Of a stretch of DNA of 64,000 nucleotides, positions 23,107 through 34,770 are shown one piece after another; positions within the stretch are counted from its first letter, which is position 1, and every line of letters begins with the position of its first letter. This stretch comes from Procambarus clarkii (Eukaryota > Arthropoda > Malacostraca > Decapoda > Cambaridae), in NCBI RefSeq assembly GCF_040958095.1, contig NC_091176.1:42339165-42403164 (forward strand), read 5' to 3'. A model generated the notes under the pieces. That model worked only from the letters and a program-made list of their open reading frames with translations, was not told where the DNA came from and searched no databases. A program made the position numbers and the translations under genes.

Positions 23107-24210
23107 CTTCACGTCATCTGAATTCACCCACTGATCAAATGAACTGTCGTAACCGACGTATCTAACTTTATATAAAGTAGTATTACCAACTTTACGTTTA
23201 CTTATAATTCTCTCAATTTCAAATGTATCTGACAAGTAGGTGGGAGTCAATTCCTCTCTATAAAATCCGCCTTCTATAAGTCTATTATTTAAGTCCTTTA
23301 GATAATATAAAGGCACGGGTTGTTTAGTATCAATTTGAGCAATTGTAAATATTTCCTTAGTGTTCTGTTGATGAAAACCTCTTTTGAACTTTGAAATACG
23401 ATTAGATAAGGCGAGCCGTACTGTATCTCCTACAGACAGATGATTACTGATGCGTGGCTTAGTCTGCTGCTCTCCTTTATACATGAGCTTAAATTGCCTA
23501 GTCACATCTTGAGGCGAAGATAAAGCATGTACATCAATAGGTATTTTCCCCTTTAATCCTCTATGTGGTGTTCTATTATACGTTTTAACCATATCAGGTA
23601 AAACATTTATATAGGTTAAGGTGTTATAAGCCGTTAAATATTTATATATCTTAGTTTTCAATGTTCTTATAAATCTCTCTGCAATGCTAGCTTTAGTTTC
23701 CTGAGAAAATACACTGTACAGATCAATGTTTTTACTGTCTAACAATCGTTTCATATATTTATTATAGAATTCACCGCCCTTATCAGTGTTAAGCTTCCTT
23801 ACACCTTTTGATGAAGGTAAATCCAGAACAGCTTTCATGGCTTCACTTACACTCTGACCTGATTTAGTGGATAGTGGAACTACATGTGCAAACCTTGAAA
23901 ATATATCAACACAAACTAATAAATATTTAATATCATTGTTGTGCTTAGCTAACAATGTCATATCAGCCAAGTCACTGGTAAAGAAAGCTTTAGGTCTAGG
24001 TGCTAAGATACGTCTTCGTTTAAATTTACGTTTTTTTAATAGATGTAAGGTATAAGCATTAGACGTTTTTAAATAGTCTTTCACATCTTTTATAGTTATT
24101 TCAGGGATTGTTTTCTTTGCAGCCTTATACAATTTTAAAACGCCACCAAACCCACCTATGGACTTGGGGTCATTGTATATCTTATTAAGAGCTTGTGTAA
24201 TGTTCACCAT
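23098..24210 (-). CDS. Polinton integrase with C-terminal chromodomain
   Basis: A 370-aa RVE-superfamily integrase that joins the element's ends to host DNA. The N-terminal part has the Polinton signature IYNDPKSIGGFGGV and AYTLHL. The catalytic core runs from about residue 72 to 230, with Asp80 (SDLADM), Asp143 (NTDKGGEF) and Glu178 (SIAERF); the D-E spacing of 34 residues fits a DD35E-type triad. The C-terminus (about 330-370: ISKRKVGNTTLYKVRYVGY then FDQWV) is a chromodomain, a chromatin-reading module. The ATG overlaps the ATPase stop by seven bases, and the stop (TGA 23,098-23,100) overlaps another ATG. The open frame is intact. Confidence 0.93.
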   Translation of the reverse strand: MVNITQALNKIYNDPKSIGGFGGVLKLYKAAKKTIPEITIKDVKDYLKTSNAYTLHLLKKRKFKRRRILAPRPKAFFTSDLADMTLLAKHNNDIKYLLVCVDIFSRFAHVVPLSTKSGQSVSEAMKAVLDLPSSKGVRKLNTDKGGEFYNKYMKRLLDSKNIDLYSVFSQETKASIAERFIRTLKTKIYKYLTAYNTLTYINVLPDMVKTYNRTPHRGLKGKIPIDVHALSSPQDVTRQFKLMYKGEQQTKPRISNHLSVGDTVRLALSNRISKFKRGFHQQNTKEIFTIAQIDTKQPVPLYYLKDLNNRLIEGGFYREELTPTYLSDTFEIERIISKRKVGNTTLYKVRYVGYDSSFDQWVNSDDVKKL

Positions 24211-24860
24211 TGATACACTATTTCATATGGGGGTTCATTTACAATATTTCCCCTAAATATTATGGATTCAGGTGTTTTAACGCCCAAGTCAACAAGTAAA
24301 TACCCATACTGTCGAGAAATCACTTTCTTATATATATCTAAAAATTTCTTGGCATCTTGTTTTCCGAATATTTGTCTGCCTAATGTTTCTATCTGGGACA
24401 AGTCTCTTGATTTAAGCAGAATAAAATGAGAAGCATTTAAACTTATAGATCTAGAAAATTTCCCACTGAAAAATATATTTTGGGTTATAAAAATAACAGA
24501 GATGTTCTCATGCCGTCCCTTAGTAAATATATCACTTACTATTTTAGAGTTTGTAGATTCAACATACAAGTCATCATAAACAACTAATATATGAGATGTG
24601 TCCTCTGGATCACGATCATCTAAAGGGTTTACAATTTCAGAGTAAAAAGATATCTTATGTTTAATGAGTGGATTAGTTCTCAACTCTTTATACCCGCTTC
24701 CACAGATAATTATTTTTGCAAAGTTCTGCTGATATTTCTCTATCATTTTAGCACATAAATAGCTCTTCCCACCATTTGAAAATCCAGCAATAATAATTCT
24801 TGACGGTTCACTAAATATATTCAACTGGGATTCAGTAATAACTTTTTTCTGCCCTTCCAT
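24204..24860 (-). CDS. DNA-packaging ATPase (FtsK/HerA, A32-like)
   Basis: 218 aa from the first ATG (24,860); the frame is open slightly further upstream but without ATG. It is expected to pump DNA into the capsid. The Walker A motif GFSNGGKS lies at about residues 26-33. The Walker B motif is a hydrophobic strand ending in acidic residues (HILVVYDD, Asp96-Asp97). A sensor-like VIFITQN follows at about 122-128. Length and motif spacing match Polinton and virophage packaging ATPases. It lies between the polymerase and integrase, separated from polB by a tandem-repeat spacer and overlapping the integrase start. Confidence 0.9.
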   Translation of the reverse strand: MEGQKKVITESQLNIFSEPSRIIIAGFSNGGKSYLCAKMIEKYQQNFAKIIICGSGYKELRTNPLIKHKISFYSEIVNPLDDRDPEDTSHILVVYDDLYVESTNSKIVSDIFTKGRHENISVIFITQNIFFSGKFSRSISLNASHFILLKSRDLSQIETLGRQIFGKQDAKKFLDIYKKVISRQYGYLLVDLGVKTPESIIFRGNIVNEPPYEIVYQW

Positions 24861-24939
24861 GTTGCTAGGATTCAATAGACTAACTACAAATATATAATGA
24901 AAGGAGTATTTAAACGAAATCTACATTCGAGTTTTATTT

Positions 24940-25258
24940 AAACATAACCAATAAAATCATAGTAATAACATAACCAATACAGTAATAAAATCATAGAATA
25001 TACAATATCATAGCCAATAAAATCATAGTCATAACATATCCAATACAGTAATAAAATCATAGAATATACAATATCATAGCCAATAAAATCATAGTCATAA
25101 CATATCCAATACAGTAATAAAATCATAGAATATACATTATTATAGACATTTGAATCATAGTCATTTTCATATCAAATACAGTAATAAAATCATAGAATAT
25201 ATATTATCATAGACATTTGAATATAGTTATAGATAATACATAGACAATACAGTAACAG
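24940..25258. repeat. 66-bp tandem repeat between polB and ATPase genes
   Basis: About five copies of a 66-bp AT-rich unit containing AATACAGTAATAAAATCATA and AGAATATACA. The first three copies are nearly identical; the two next to polB are diverged. The repeat fills the gap between the polB stop and the ATPase start. It may hold the polB 3' end signals and the ATPase promoter, or may be a neutral expansion. Confidence 0.85.
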
Positions 25259-25260
25259 AC

Positions 25261-28200
25261 TTAGTTGTTGTTAGGGAATAATTGCTGAGCGACTCTATCC
25301 CGCTTTTCCCAAAGATTAAAAATAGGGAACAATTGACGTCTTGGTTGGGGATTATCTACAATTACTGGATCCCCTACCTGCACCTCTTCCTCTACCTGTA
25401 CCTCTTCCTGTACCTCTTCCTCTACCTGTACCTCACGCTCTGGAATGTCTGGGTGACCGTAAGCTAATGACTCTGTGGGACTAATGAGGTACCTCTTGTC
25501 ATCAAAAGCTGACAGACCGCGCTTAGTTGTTTTACACGTGCATATCTGTCCATTAACATTACGAATAGATCGGGATACAAAATTAAAAGTTGTATTTGTC
25601 TCTAATGTGTTCTGAAAAGATGCATGTGTTATTTTCTTTTGTTGGTGATAAGGAATCCCTTTACATTTACATAAATGTTCATTATCAAGGGTTAGGAGAG
25701 AGTAAGTTTTAGGCTTGAGTGCAATTAATTCAGTTATGATTTTCTGCTTTACTTCTGACTTGAGGAGTCCTAGTTCACCTTTGCGAGTAGCAGAATACAT
25801 GGGATGATCTTTGTCGAAATTACTGAAATCCATATAATCTACTAGAGGAGCTTTTGTCATTTCTTGGAAAGCATCTTTACAGGTCAGAGTAAATATGAAT
25901 GAGTCTGTATCCGTATAAATTAGTCTAGCTCTCTCCCCATAATGGGCTTTAACTACATTATACCAGAACTCGTATAAACGCCTCTTGGCTATCTGCAAGA
26001 TCTGATATCCCATGTAAGAAGGAGTGGTAACTTTAAGGATGTCTTTCATTACTGTACAGAGAACCCTATCTTGACCTAAAGAGACAGCTCGTTTATACAA
26101 AGGGTTTCTTGCATGAGTTAAGAATGAATGTTTTGTCGTTACTAGATGGTGAGTATTAGCATATCGAGATATATTTGTCATTGATTTCCCGTACAGACTA
26201 TTACTTATGAGTTTAAAAGCTTTTCCTTTAACTTTACAGGTGGTATTGGCTCGTTCTCGAATGTTGGTTGAAATAAAATCTTTTAAATAGGGAGCCTGAT
26301 TAAATTCATAGATTGTTTTTACTCGTTCAACTTCTAGTCCAAGTTTTAATAGCAATTGCAGGAAATCAAGGCTTACTAAGTAGTCGTTTTGGGGCAAGTG
26401 GGATCCAATTAACTTAGTATTTTTAGGTGGGAGCTTACGTTTTTCATCATTAAGGGTTTTCTTACTGTACTCTGACAAAAACTCCTCAGTTATATTAGTA
26501 TGAGACAGTACAAGGGGCAGATCATCAGTATACCTGGCTACCTCGGGAGATACATGTTTTGTATCGCATAAAATCCAATAACCTTTGTCTTGATTACAGG
26601 GGATATGTTGTAACCCTTGCCCTAATAAGGTATCCCGCTCAAGGTCAGTTAATTGTCTAATCCCTCCCTGGGGAAGTACCTCAGCCATGCACGCTGCATA
26701 TAAGCTGTTAAAGTCGAGGTACAAAATGTGAGTATCGTCATCAGAGCTAGGGTTAGATGTAGTGTGCTCGTTAACAGCCTGTGTAAATTGTCTAATGGAA
26801 GATGTGAACCCTCCTCTAAGATTCCTTCTCAACAAATCATATATATTCTGATCATACACATAGTCAAGTACAACTTTTGATTTAAATAAGAACGCATCCC
26901 AAGCATAACTAGGAAGTGATACATAGAAAACAATATCTAGTTCATAAATTTCTTTCAGTGATGTTCGCCAAAGTGTAAATATATCAACTAGCATTCCCAC
27001 GTCAACTTTTAAATATAACATGAGGTAATCCTTGATGTTTGTACAGTTCCCTAAATTAAATACTTTAAGAGCATTGTTATAATCTTCTTCAGACAGTGGA
27101 GAGTCATGTAAAACATTGTAAAACTTATCTCGCGAAGGGAGCTGAGGTTCATCTAACACGTCCATGGAAGAAATATAATCATAACATAGGCTTTGTTTAC
27201 CTTTAATTAACAGAGCTTTAGCTTCATCGGATACACCATTTAGTATGTGTTCAGTGTACTTGGTGGGTTTCTTACCGGCAACGTGCTCGCTTGCTAAGGA
27301 TCCTAATGACCCATTAAGGAGAGCTAGGCTATCTAGGAATTTAAGTTTACCTATGATGACTTGCATAAATTTCAATCCTTCCTTGGTTAGAATTTCTACA
27401 TCGCGGTGAGGATTTTTGGACAGTTCTTTAAGTATAATTCCAAGATCATAGGCAGCATTATGGGAAAATGTGGTCAAGTATCTACGAGCATTTTTACATT
27501 GTAAATTGCAACGAGCACAATAAGCACCTAAGTAATTATTTTCCTGAATAGCATGATTATGATGTCTATGTTTATCTTTCTTATCCTTGAAAGTTTGATG
27601 ACACAATTGACACGTATTTTGTCTTTGAAACATTCTTTCCTGTTCTCTGGACAAGTTCTTAGGGAAGTTGGGGAGCTGAGCATGAATAGCTTTCCATGAG
27701 GCTTCTAGCTTGGTAATAAAATGATTGACTGCGTCTGGGCCTACGTATGAATACGTTTCTACGACATTGAATTCCCTGTCTAAAATCATGTAAGCATAAG
27801 CAATTGCTTTATGCTTACATTCCACCATGCCTCTAGGATTTTGACGGTCTAATAGACATTCAAAATCGTAATAGGCGGTGTGAGTTGGGCTATAGGTCCT
27901 ACCGTAATTTTTAAAACTGATTTTATCACTAGGATTATAGAACGAAAATACTTGGGATACAGTGCATGACTCTTCGTGAGCCTGAATTTCATCTAAGGGA
28001 GCATGCAAAAGGCAAATTTTACAGAATTTATGAGTGTCAGGAATCCTTCCGTAGTTATGGTTAATATTCTTTACAAATTTATCAAAATCCTTGATCAAAC
28101 AGAGATGCTTGCCTTCTAATAACAACAAAGGAACTTTATCGGCATACTTTTCCTGGCTTTTCCTAGCTAAACTAAGATAGTATCTGTTACTTTCATGAGT

Positions 28201-29919
28201 TATTGTATAAATATAAATAGAAATTTTGTTAAGCTTCTCTATTTTCTTAAGATTATCAAATGATACGGGGAATCTGATTTCATCTGCCCATACTACGAAT
28301 CTTCTACACCATTGAAGGCTTTTGTAATGATGTCTAACGTTTTTTATAGTCCTGCCCAATGCTAAGTTTTTATATGCCGCAATGCACTGTAACAAACACT
28401 CATCTCCTTCACTTTCAGGATTAAATACAGATTCTTTACCCTTTAATTTTGCAGGATATGGTACATATGATCCAAGGTGCATAGGGTGGCGAATATATGA
28501 AAAATTAATGGCAAAGCCTGACATGGAATGAATTCCTACACTTGAGGATTGGACATTTTTTAGGCATTCGTCAATTTTAGCAGACATTTCGTCAACCCAT
28601 GAATTTACAAGAACTTCCACCTCTTCCTGTGTAACAATCTGTGTTTCGCCTCTAATTGAAAATACTTCGTCTAATATTTCATATTGATTGTCGGCATGAT
28701 TAAGTTTTTGCAAAATTAGGCTTACATCAGGGTAAATGTGAAATGAGGGAGGGAATTCTTCCTGTATTTGTCTGAACTGATTGTCTATATATTCTATAAA
28801 AAATTCCCTATACCTATTTATATATAAGCTGGGGTCAGCGTCTAAATGACCGGGAATGGAGAACGAATGTCTCGAGAATGAACCTTCGAAATGGTTAATG
28901 ACTTCTAACACTCGCGGAACAACGTTATCTAAGTTAAGTACCTCTGGGGAATCTGGAGCGTTGACTTCTTCATCTGATATGTCGTGAACAGGGGGTTGAT
29001 TGTCTTCTTCTTCTTCATCTGAGGATGCCTGCTGGTTGCCGTCTGGTGCATCTTCTTCTAGCTCCTGGGACAGCTGGGGTTGACTGCGTACAGGTGTGCT
29101 CCACTCAGAGGGTTGGGTTGAATCCAGGGGAGATTCTGTAATATAATATTAGCAATGAAATAAACATTAAGAGGAAACAAATTTGAAAACAATAAGAGGA
29201 TTTGAAAACCTTAATAGGAAAATATCGTGTAAATAAGAGGAATTATTATTAAGAGGAAAAACAAAAAGTTTAAATAAGAGGAAAAACTGAATTACAGATA
29301 AATAATAATATTACTTACGAGCTGGGATGTTGATTCCACCAAGTATGAGATTCTCTTGATAACGAATAGGAACTCCTGTAATGGAAATATTTTTCTGTAT
29401 GAGTACTTATTACTTGTTTATACACTTGTTAAAATACAATTATTAACTTTTAAAATTACGAAAATTATTGTGAAAACGTACGGTTATTTATGATGCGACG
29501 GCGTTTGGGTGGAGGTTCAATGACGTTTCTGGCTTCGGTGGGAGGTTCCCGGTTAACGGAGAAACGACAGTATGGGCAGGAAGTAGAACCATGAACTGAA
29601 GTGAAAATAATATATATATATAAATTGACTGTCTGTATGTATGTAAGTATGTGTGTTTCGGATATATATTTTCTTTGAAAGTTTATTGAATGTGCGAGAA
29701 AAAGCGGTACTTACGATTTGCACAATAGAGTTGTCCACAGCTGGTACAGGTTACGTCAAAATGTCCAGGCGGCGTAGGCCCGTTGCATCCTATACAGTAC
29801 AGTCTACATTCTTGAAGAGCGTTGATGGACATTTCACCTAGGCATGTTAAACATCGTGTTTGACACACATGAACGATTTCGTTGTTGATAGGAGACAGGC
29901 ACAGAGGACACACTGACAT
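25261..29919 (-). CDS. Protein-primed DNA polymerase B, four exons, Cys-rich N-terminus
   Basis: Replicates the element. The large exon (29,135-25,261) carries ExoI DFE (27,859-27,867), a C..C...H..H...C..C HNH/endoVII-like cluster (about 27,500-27,620), ExoII N-A-A-Y-D (27,445), ExoIII Y-x3-D (27,001), motif A LDFNSLY (about 26,713), motif B NSLYG (about 26,190) and motif C YTDTDS (25,900-25,918). Acidic VEEEVQ repeats lie near the C-terminus. Its frame is open upstream of the first Met, back to a TTACAG acceptor. Three further exons are predicted: 29,919-29,715 (ATG; CxxC pairs), 29,595-29,482 (CPYC) and 29,375-29,319. Donors are GTAAGT, GTACGT and GTAAGT; acceptors all end CAG. All introns are phase 1 (119, 106 and 183 bp) and the total is 4,251 bp, exactly 1,417 codons. 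The polymerase is certain; the upstream exons need transcript support. Confidence 0.85.
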
Positions 29920-30113
29920 GATGATATGACTAGGCTAGGGGAACCTTGTGAACAGGATGAAGATTGAATGTTGACTGAAAGTGTAGGCCTCTGAGACTTT
30001 GGCGATCTGAGGGGGCCCCTGAATGAGCGTAATAATGATAGTGTGCCCCTGAGTGAGCGTTTGGCTGTTTTATTAATAGCGAGAATGATTGGCGAATACT
30101 GGGAATAAACTCT
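29920..30113 (-). promoter_or_regulatory. Unique spacer upstream of the Polinton polB start
   Basis: About 194 bp between the right TIR and the first polB ATG, with no ORF. Being directly 5' of the first exon, it is the obvious place for a promoter. No confident TATA box is seen; two short near-repeats (GGGGGCCCCTGAATGAGCG and GTGCCCCTGAGTGAGCG) lie at about 30,010 and 30,043 and could be binding sites. Confidence 0.35.
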
Positions 30114-30453
30114 TTTATTATAAATTGTGTAAACTATGAATTAGATGACTAAATAAATTATAAATAAATAAATAAGTTTTATTAACGCTTAATGTATATA
30201 TATATAAATTATTACGGTGGCGAATGCCGACAATGACTGGTGGATGTCTGGGGCAGGTAATCAGGTGATGATTGCCTCGGGCAGATAGCCTGGGGCAGGT
30301 AGCTGGGGCCAGCTTAGATAGTCTCTGAGGCAGTTTCAGTATTAAAGGTTACATTGAGATGCTTCGGTTGATTTGTATAAAACTGACTGGTTAATGAAAA
30401 ATGAATAAAATATTAGTATGTCAGAAAATAGGAAGAGGGAATAATATGAAGAG

Positions 30454-30489
<36 letters not shown>

Positions 30490-31030
30490 GAGGGACGGTC
30501 CAGATATTATGAAGATAAGATAAGATTAAGAGCCGACTGGCTGGCCGGGCGTAAGGTAAATAAAGGTGACGCGAGAGATTGCGAGGTAAGGGGGGAGGGA
30601 GGGGGGTGTGATGTACGAAACCCTGAAAACCATGACTTACACAGGTGATTTTCTAAATTTATATGAATAACTAAGGCTTACATAGACGATTTTTCTAAGT
30701 TGAAAACATGTAAAACATGTCCGTAGAGTTCTCCTGGAAACCCTAAAGCGCTACATACGTTACTTGAATTTGTCCCATAAGGCCTTAACAAACTTCTAAG
30801 TCTCGGAAATTATTTTTCTCATAAGAACTTTAACAAACTCGTATGACATTATTTTTCATTATAAGAATTCCCTAATTCCAAATCTGTGACTCCCCAAATT
30901 CACCTGAAAACCATGACATGCCACAGGCCCTTTTTCCCCCCAGAAAAAAAAGGAGCCTGTGGACTGTACAGTCCACAGGGGTCCTCTCCCAAAAAAAAAA
31001 AGGAGCCTGTGGCATGTCATCCCTACTACT
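30114..31030 (-). repeat. Polinton right terminal inverted repeat
   Basis: 917 bp, the reverse complement of 17,883-18,796 apart from a 5-bp and a 2-bp repeat-number difference. It ends CCTACTACT directly before the CACGCC target copy. The terminal ~118 bases repeat the nested palindromes of the left end. Confidence 0.95.
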
Positions 31031-31036
31031 CACGCC
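31031..31036. repeat. Target-site duplication, right copy (CACGCC)
   Basis: Identical to 17,877-17,882 and directly follows the CT terminus of the element. Confidence 0.9.
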
Positions 31037-34000
31037 ACCATACACCACGCCACTATATACCACACCAATATACACCACGCCACCATACACCACGCCAATA
31101 TACACCACGCTACCAAACACCACGCCACCATACACCACGCCACTATATACCACGCCACTATACACCACGCCACCATACACCACGCCACCATACACCACGC
31201 CACCATACACCACGCCACTATATACCACACCAATATACACCACGCCACCATATACCACGCCACTATATACCACACCAATATACACCACGCTACCATACAC
31301 CACGCCACCATACACCACGCCACTATATACCACGCCACCATACACCACGCCAATATACACCACGCTACCATACACCACGCCACCATACACCACGCCAATA
31401 TACACCACGCCACCATATACCACGCCACTATATACCACACCAATATACACCACGCCACCATACACCACGCCACCATACACCACGCCAATATACGCCACGC
31501 CACTATACACCACGCCACCATACACCACGCCACCATACACCACGCCACCATATACCACGCCACTATATACCACACCAATATACACCACGCCACCATACAC
31601 CACGCCACTATATACCACACCAATATACACCACGCCACCATATACCACGCCACTATATACCACACCAATATACACCACGCCACCATACACCACGCCAATA
31701 TACACCACGCTACCATACACCACGCCACCATACACCACGCCACCATACACCACGCCAATATACGCCACGCCACTATACATCACGCCACTATATACCACAC
31801 CAATATACCCCACGCCACCATACACCACGCCACCATATACCACGCCACTATATACCACACCAATATACACCACGCCACCATACACCACGCCAATATACAC
31901 CACGCTACCATACACCACGCCACCATACACCACGCCACCATACACCACGCCAATATACGCCACGCCACTATACATCACGCCACTATATACCACACCAATA
32001 TACCCTACGCCACCATACACCACGCCACCATACACCACGCCACCATACAACACGCCACTATATACCACACCAATATACACCACGCCACCATATACCACGC
32101 CACTATATACCACACCAATATACACCACGCCACTATACACCACGCCAATATACACCACGCTACCATACACCACGCCACCATACACCACGCCACTATATAC
32201 CACACCAATATACACCACGCCACCATACACCACGCCACCATACACCACGCCAATATACGCCACGCCACTATACAGCATGCCACTATATACCACACCAATA
32301 TACACCACGCCACCATACACCACGCCACTATACACCACGCCACCATACACCACGCCACCATACACCACGCCACTATATACCACGCCACCATACAACACGC
32401 CACTATATACCACGCCACCATACACCACGCCACCATACACCACGCCACCATACACCACGCCACCATACACCACGCCAATATACGCCACGCCACTATACAC
32501 CACGCCACTATATACCACACCAATATACACCACGCCACCATATACCACGCCACTATATTCCACACCAATATACACCACGCCACCATACACCACGCCACCA
32601 TACACCACGCCAATATACGCCACGCCACTATACACCACGCCACCATACACCACGCCACCATACACCACGCCACCATATACCACGCCACTATATACCACAC
32701 CAATATACACCACGCCACCATACACCACGCCACTATATACCACACCAATATACACCACGCCACCATATACCACGCCACTATATACCACACCAATATACAC
32801 CACGCCACCATACACCACGCCAATATACACCACGCTACCATACACCACGCCACCATACACCACGCCACCATACACCACGCCAATATACGCCACGCCACTA
32901 TACATCACGCCACTATATACCACACCAATATACACCACGCCACCATACACCACGCCACCATACACCACGCCACCATACAACACGCCACTATATACCACAC
33001 CAATATACACCACGCCACCATATACCACGCCACTATATACCACACCAATATACACCACGCCACCATACACCACGCCAATATACACCACGCTACCATACAC
33101 CACGCCACCATACACCACGCCACTATATACCACACCAATATACACCACGCCACCATACACCACGCCACCATACACCACGCCACCATACACCACGCCAATA
33201 TACGCTACGCCACTATACACCACGCCACTATATACCACACCAATATACACCACGCCACCATACACCACGCCACCATACACCACGCCACCATACACCACGC
33301 CACCATACACCACGCCACTATATACCACGCCACCATACAACACGCCACTATATACCACGCCACCATACACCACGCCACCATACACCACGCCACCATACAC
33401 CACGCCACCATACAACACGCCACTATATACCACGCTACCATACACCACGCCACCATACACCACGCCACCATACACCACGCCAATATACACCACGCCACCA
33501 TACAACACGCCACTATATACCACGCCACCATACACCACGCCAATATACACCACGCCACCATACACCACGCCACCATACAACACGCCAATATACACCACGC
33601 CACCATACACCACGCCACCATACAACACGCCAATATACACCACGCCACCATACACCACGCCACCATACACCACGCCAATATACACCACGCCACCATACAC
33701 CACGCCACCATACACCACGCCAATATACACCACGCCACCATACACCACGCCACCATACACCACGCCAATATACACCACGCCACCATACACCACGCCAATA
33801 TACACCACGCCACCATACACCACGCCACCATACAACACGCCAATATACACCACGCCATTATACACCACGCCAATATACACCACGCCACCATACACCACGC
33901 CACCATACAACACGCCACTATATACCACGCCACCATACACCACGCCACCATACACTACGCCACCATACGCCACGCCACCATACACCACGCCACCATACAC

Positions 34001-34770
34001 CACGCCACCATACACCACGCCAATATACACCACGCCACCATACAACACGCCACTATATACCACGCCACCATACACCACGCCACCATACACCACGCCAATA
34101 TACACCACGCCACCATACACCACGCCACCATACAACACGCCACTATATACCACGCCACCATACACCACGCCACCATACACTACGCCACTATATACCACGC
34201 CACCATACACCACGCCACCATACACTACGCCACCATACGCCACGCCACCATACACCACGCAACCATACACCACGCCACCATACACTACGCCACTATATAC
34301 CACGCCACCATACACCACGCCACCATACACTACGCCACCATACACCACGCCACCATACACCACGCCACCATACACCACGCCACTATACACCACGCCACCA
34401 TACACCACGCCACTATACACCACGCCACCATACACCACGCCACTATACACCACGCTACCGTACACCACGCTCCATACACCACGCCACTATACACCACGCC
34501 ACTATACACCACGCCACCATACACCACGCCACTATACACCACGCCACCATACACCACGCCACCATACACCACGCCACCATACACCACGCCACCATACACC
34601 ACGCCACTATACACCACGCCACCATACACCACGCCACTATACACCACGCCACCATACACCACGCCACTATACACCACGCCACCATACACCACGCCACCAT
34701 ACACCACGCCACCATACACCACGCCACTATACACCACGCCACCATACACCACGCCACTATACACCACCTT
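31037..34770. repeat. 15-bp minisatellite, right block
   Basis: A direct continuation of the left block once the Polinton is removed. Rare variants repeat those of the left block at a constant offset: TACCAAACACC at 13,741 and 31,111, and TACATCACG with TATACCCCACG at about 14,405 and 31,775. Subtracting the 13,154-bp insertion gives a 4,216-bp period, the same as inside the left block. The last ~400 bases are more uniform, with a one-unit irregularity near 34,470. Long open frames here are artefacts. Confidence 0.95.

Larger units (their letters stand above)
17883..31030 (-). mobile_element. Complete Maverick/Polinton element
   Basis: A 13,148-bp element with long near-identical terminal inverted repeats, 5'-AG...CT-3' ends and a 6-bp target duplication. 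It carries the full Polinton gene set on one strand: protein-primed DNA polymerase B, packaging ATPase, RVE integrase with chromodomain, minor and major capsid proteins, adenain-like protease and three smaller proteins. Gene order on the minus strand is polB, ATPase, integrase, small ORF, 150-aa protein, penton, core, major capsid, protease. Apart from the small ORF without an in-frame ATG, the frames are open over normal lengths. The near-identical TIRs imply a recent insertion or ongoing homogenisation. Polintons are regarded as virus-like (adintovirus-related) transposons. Confidence 0.97.
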
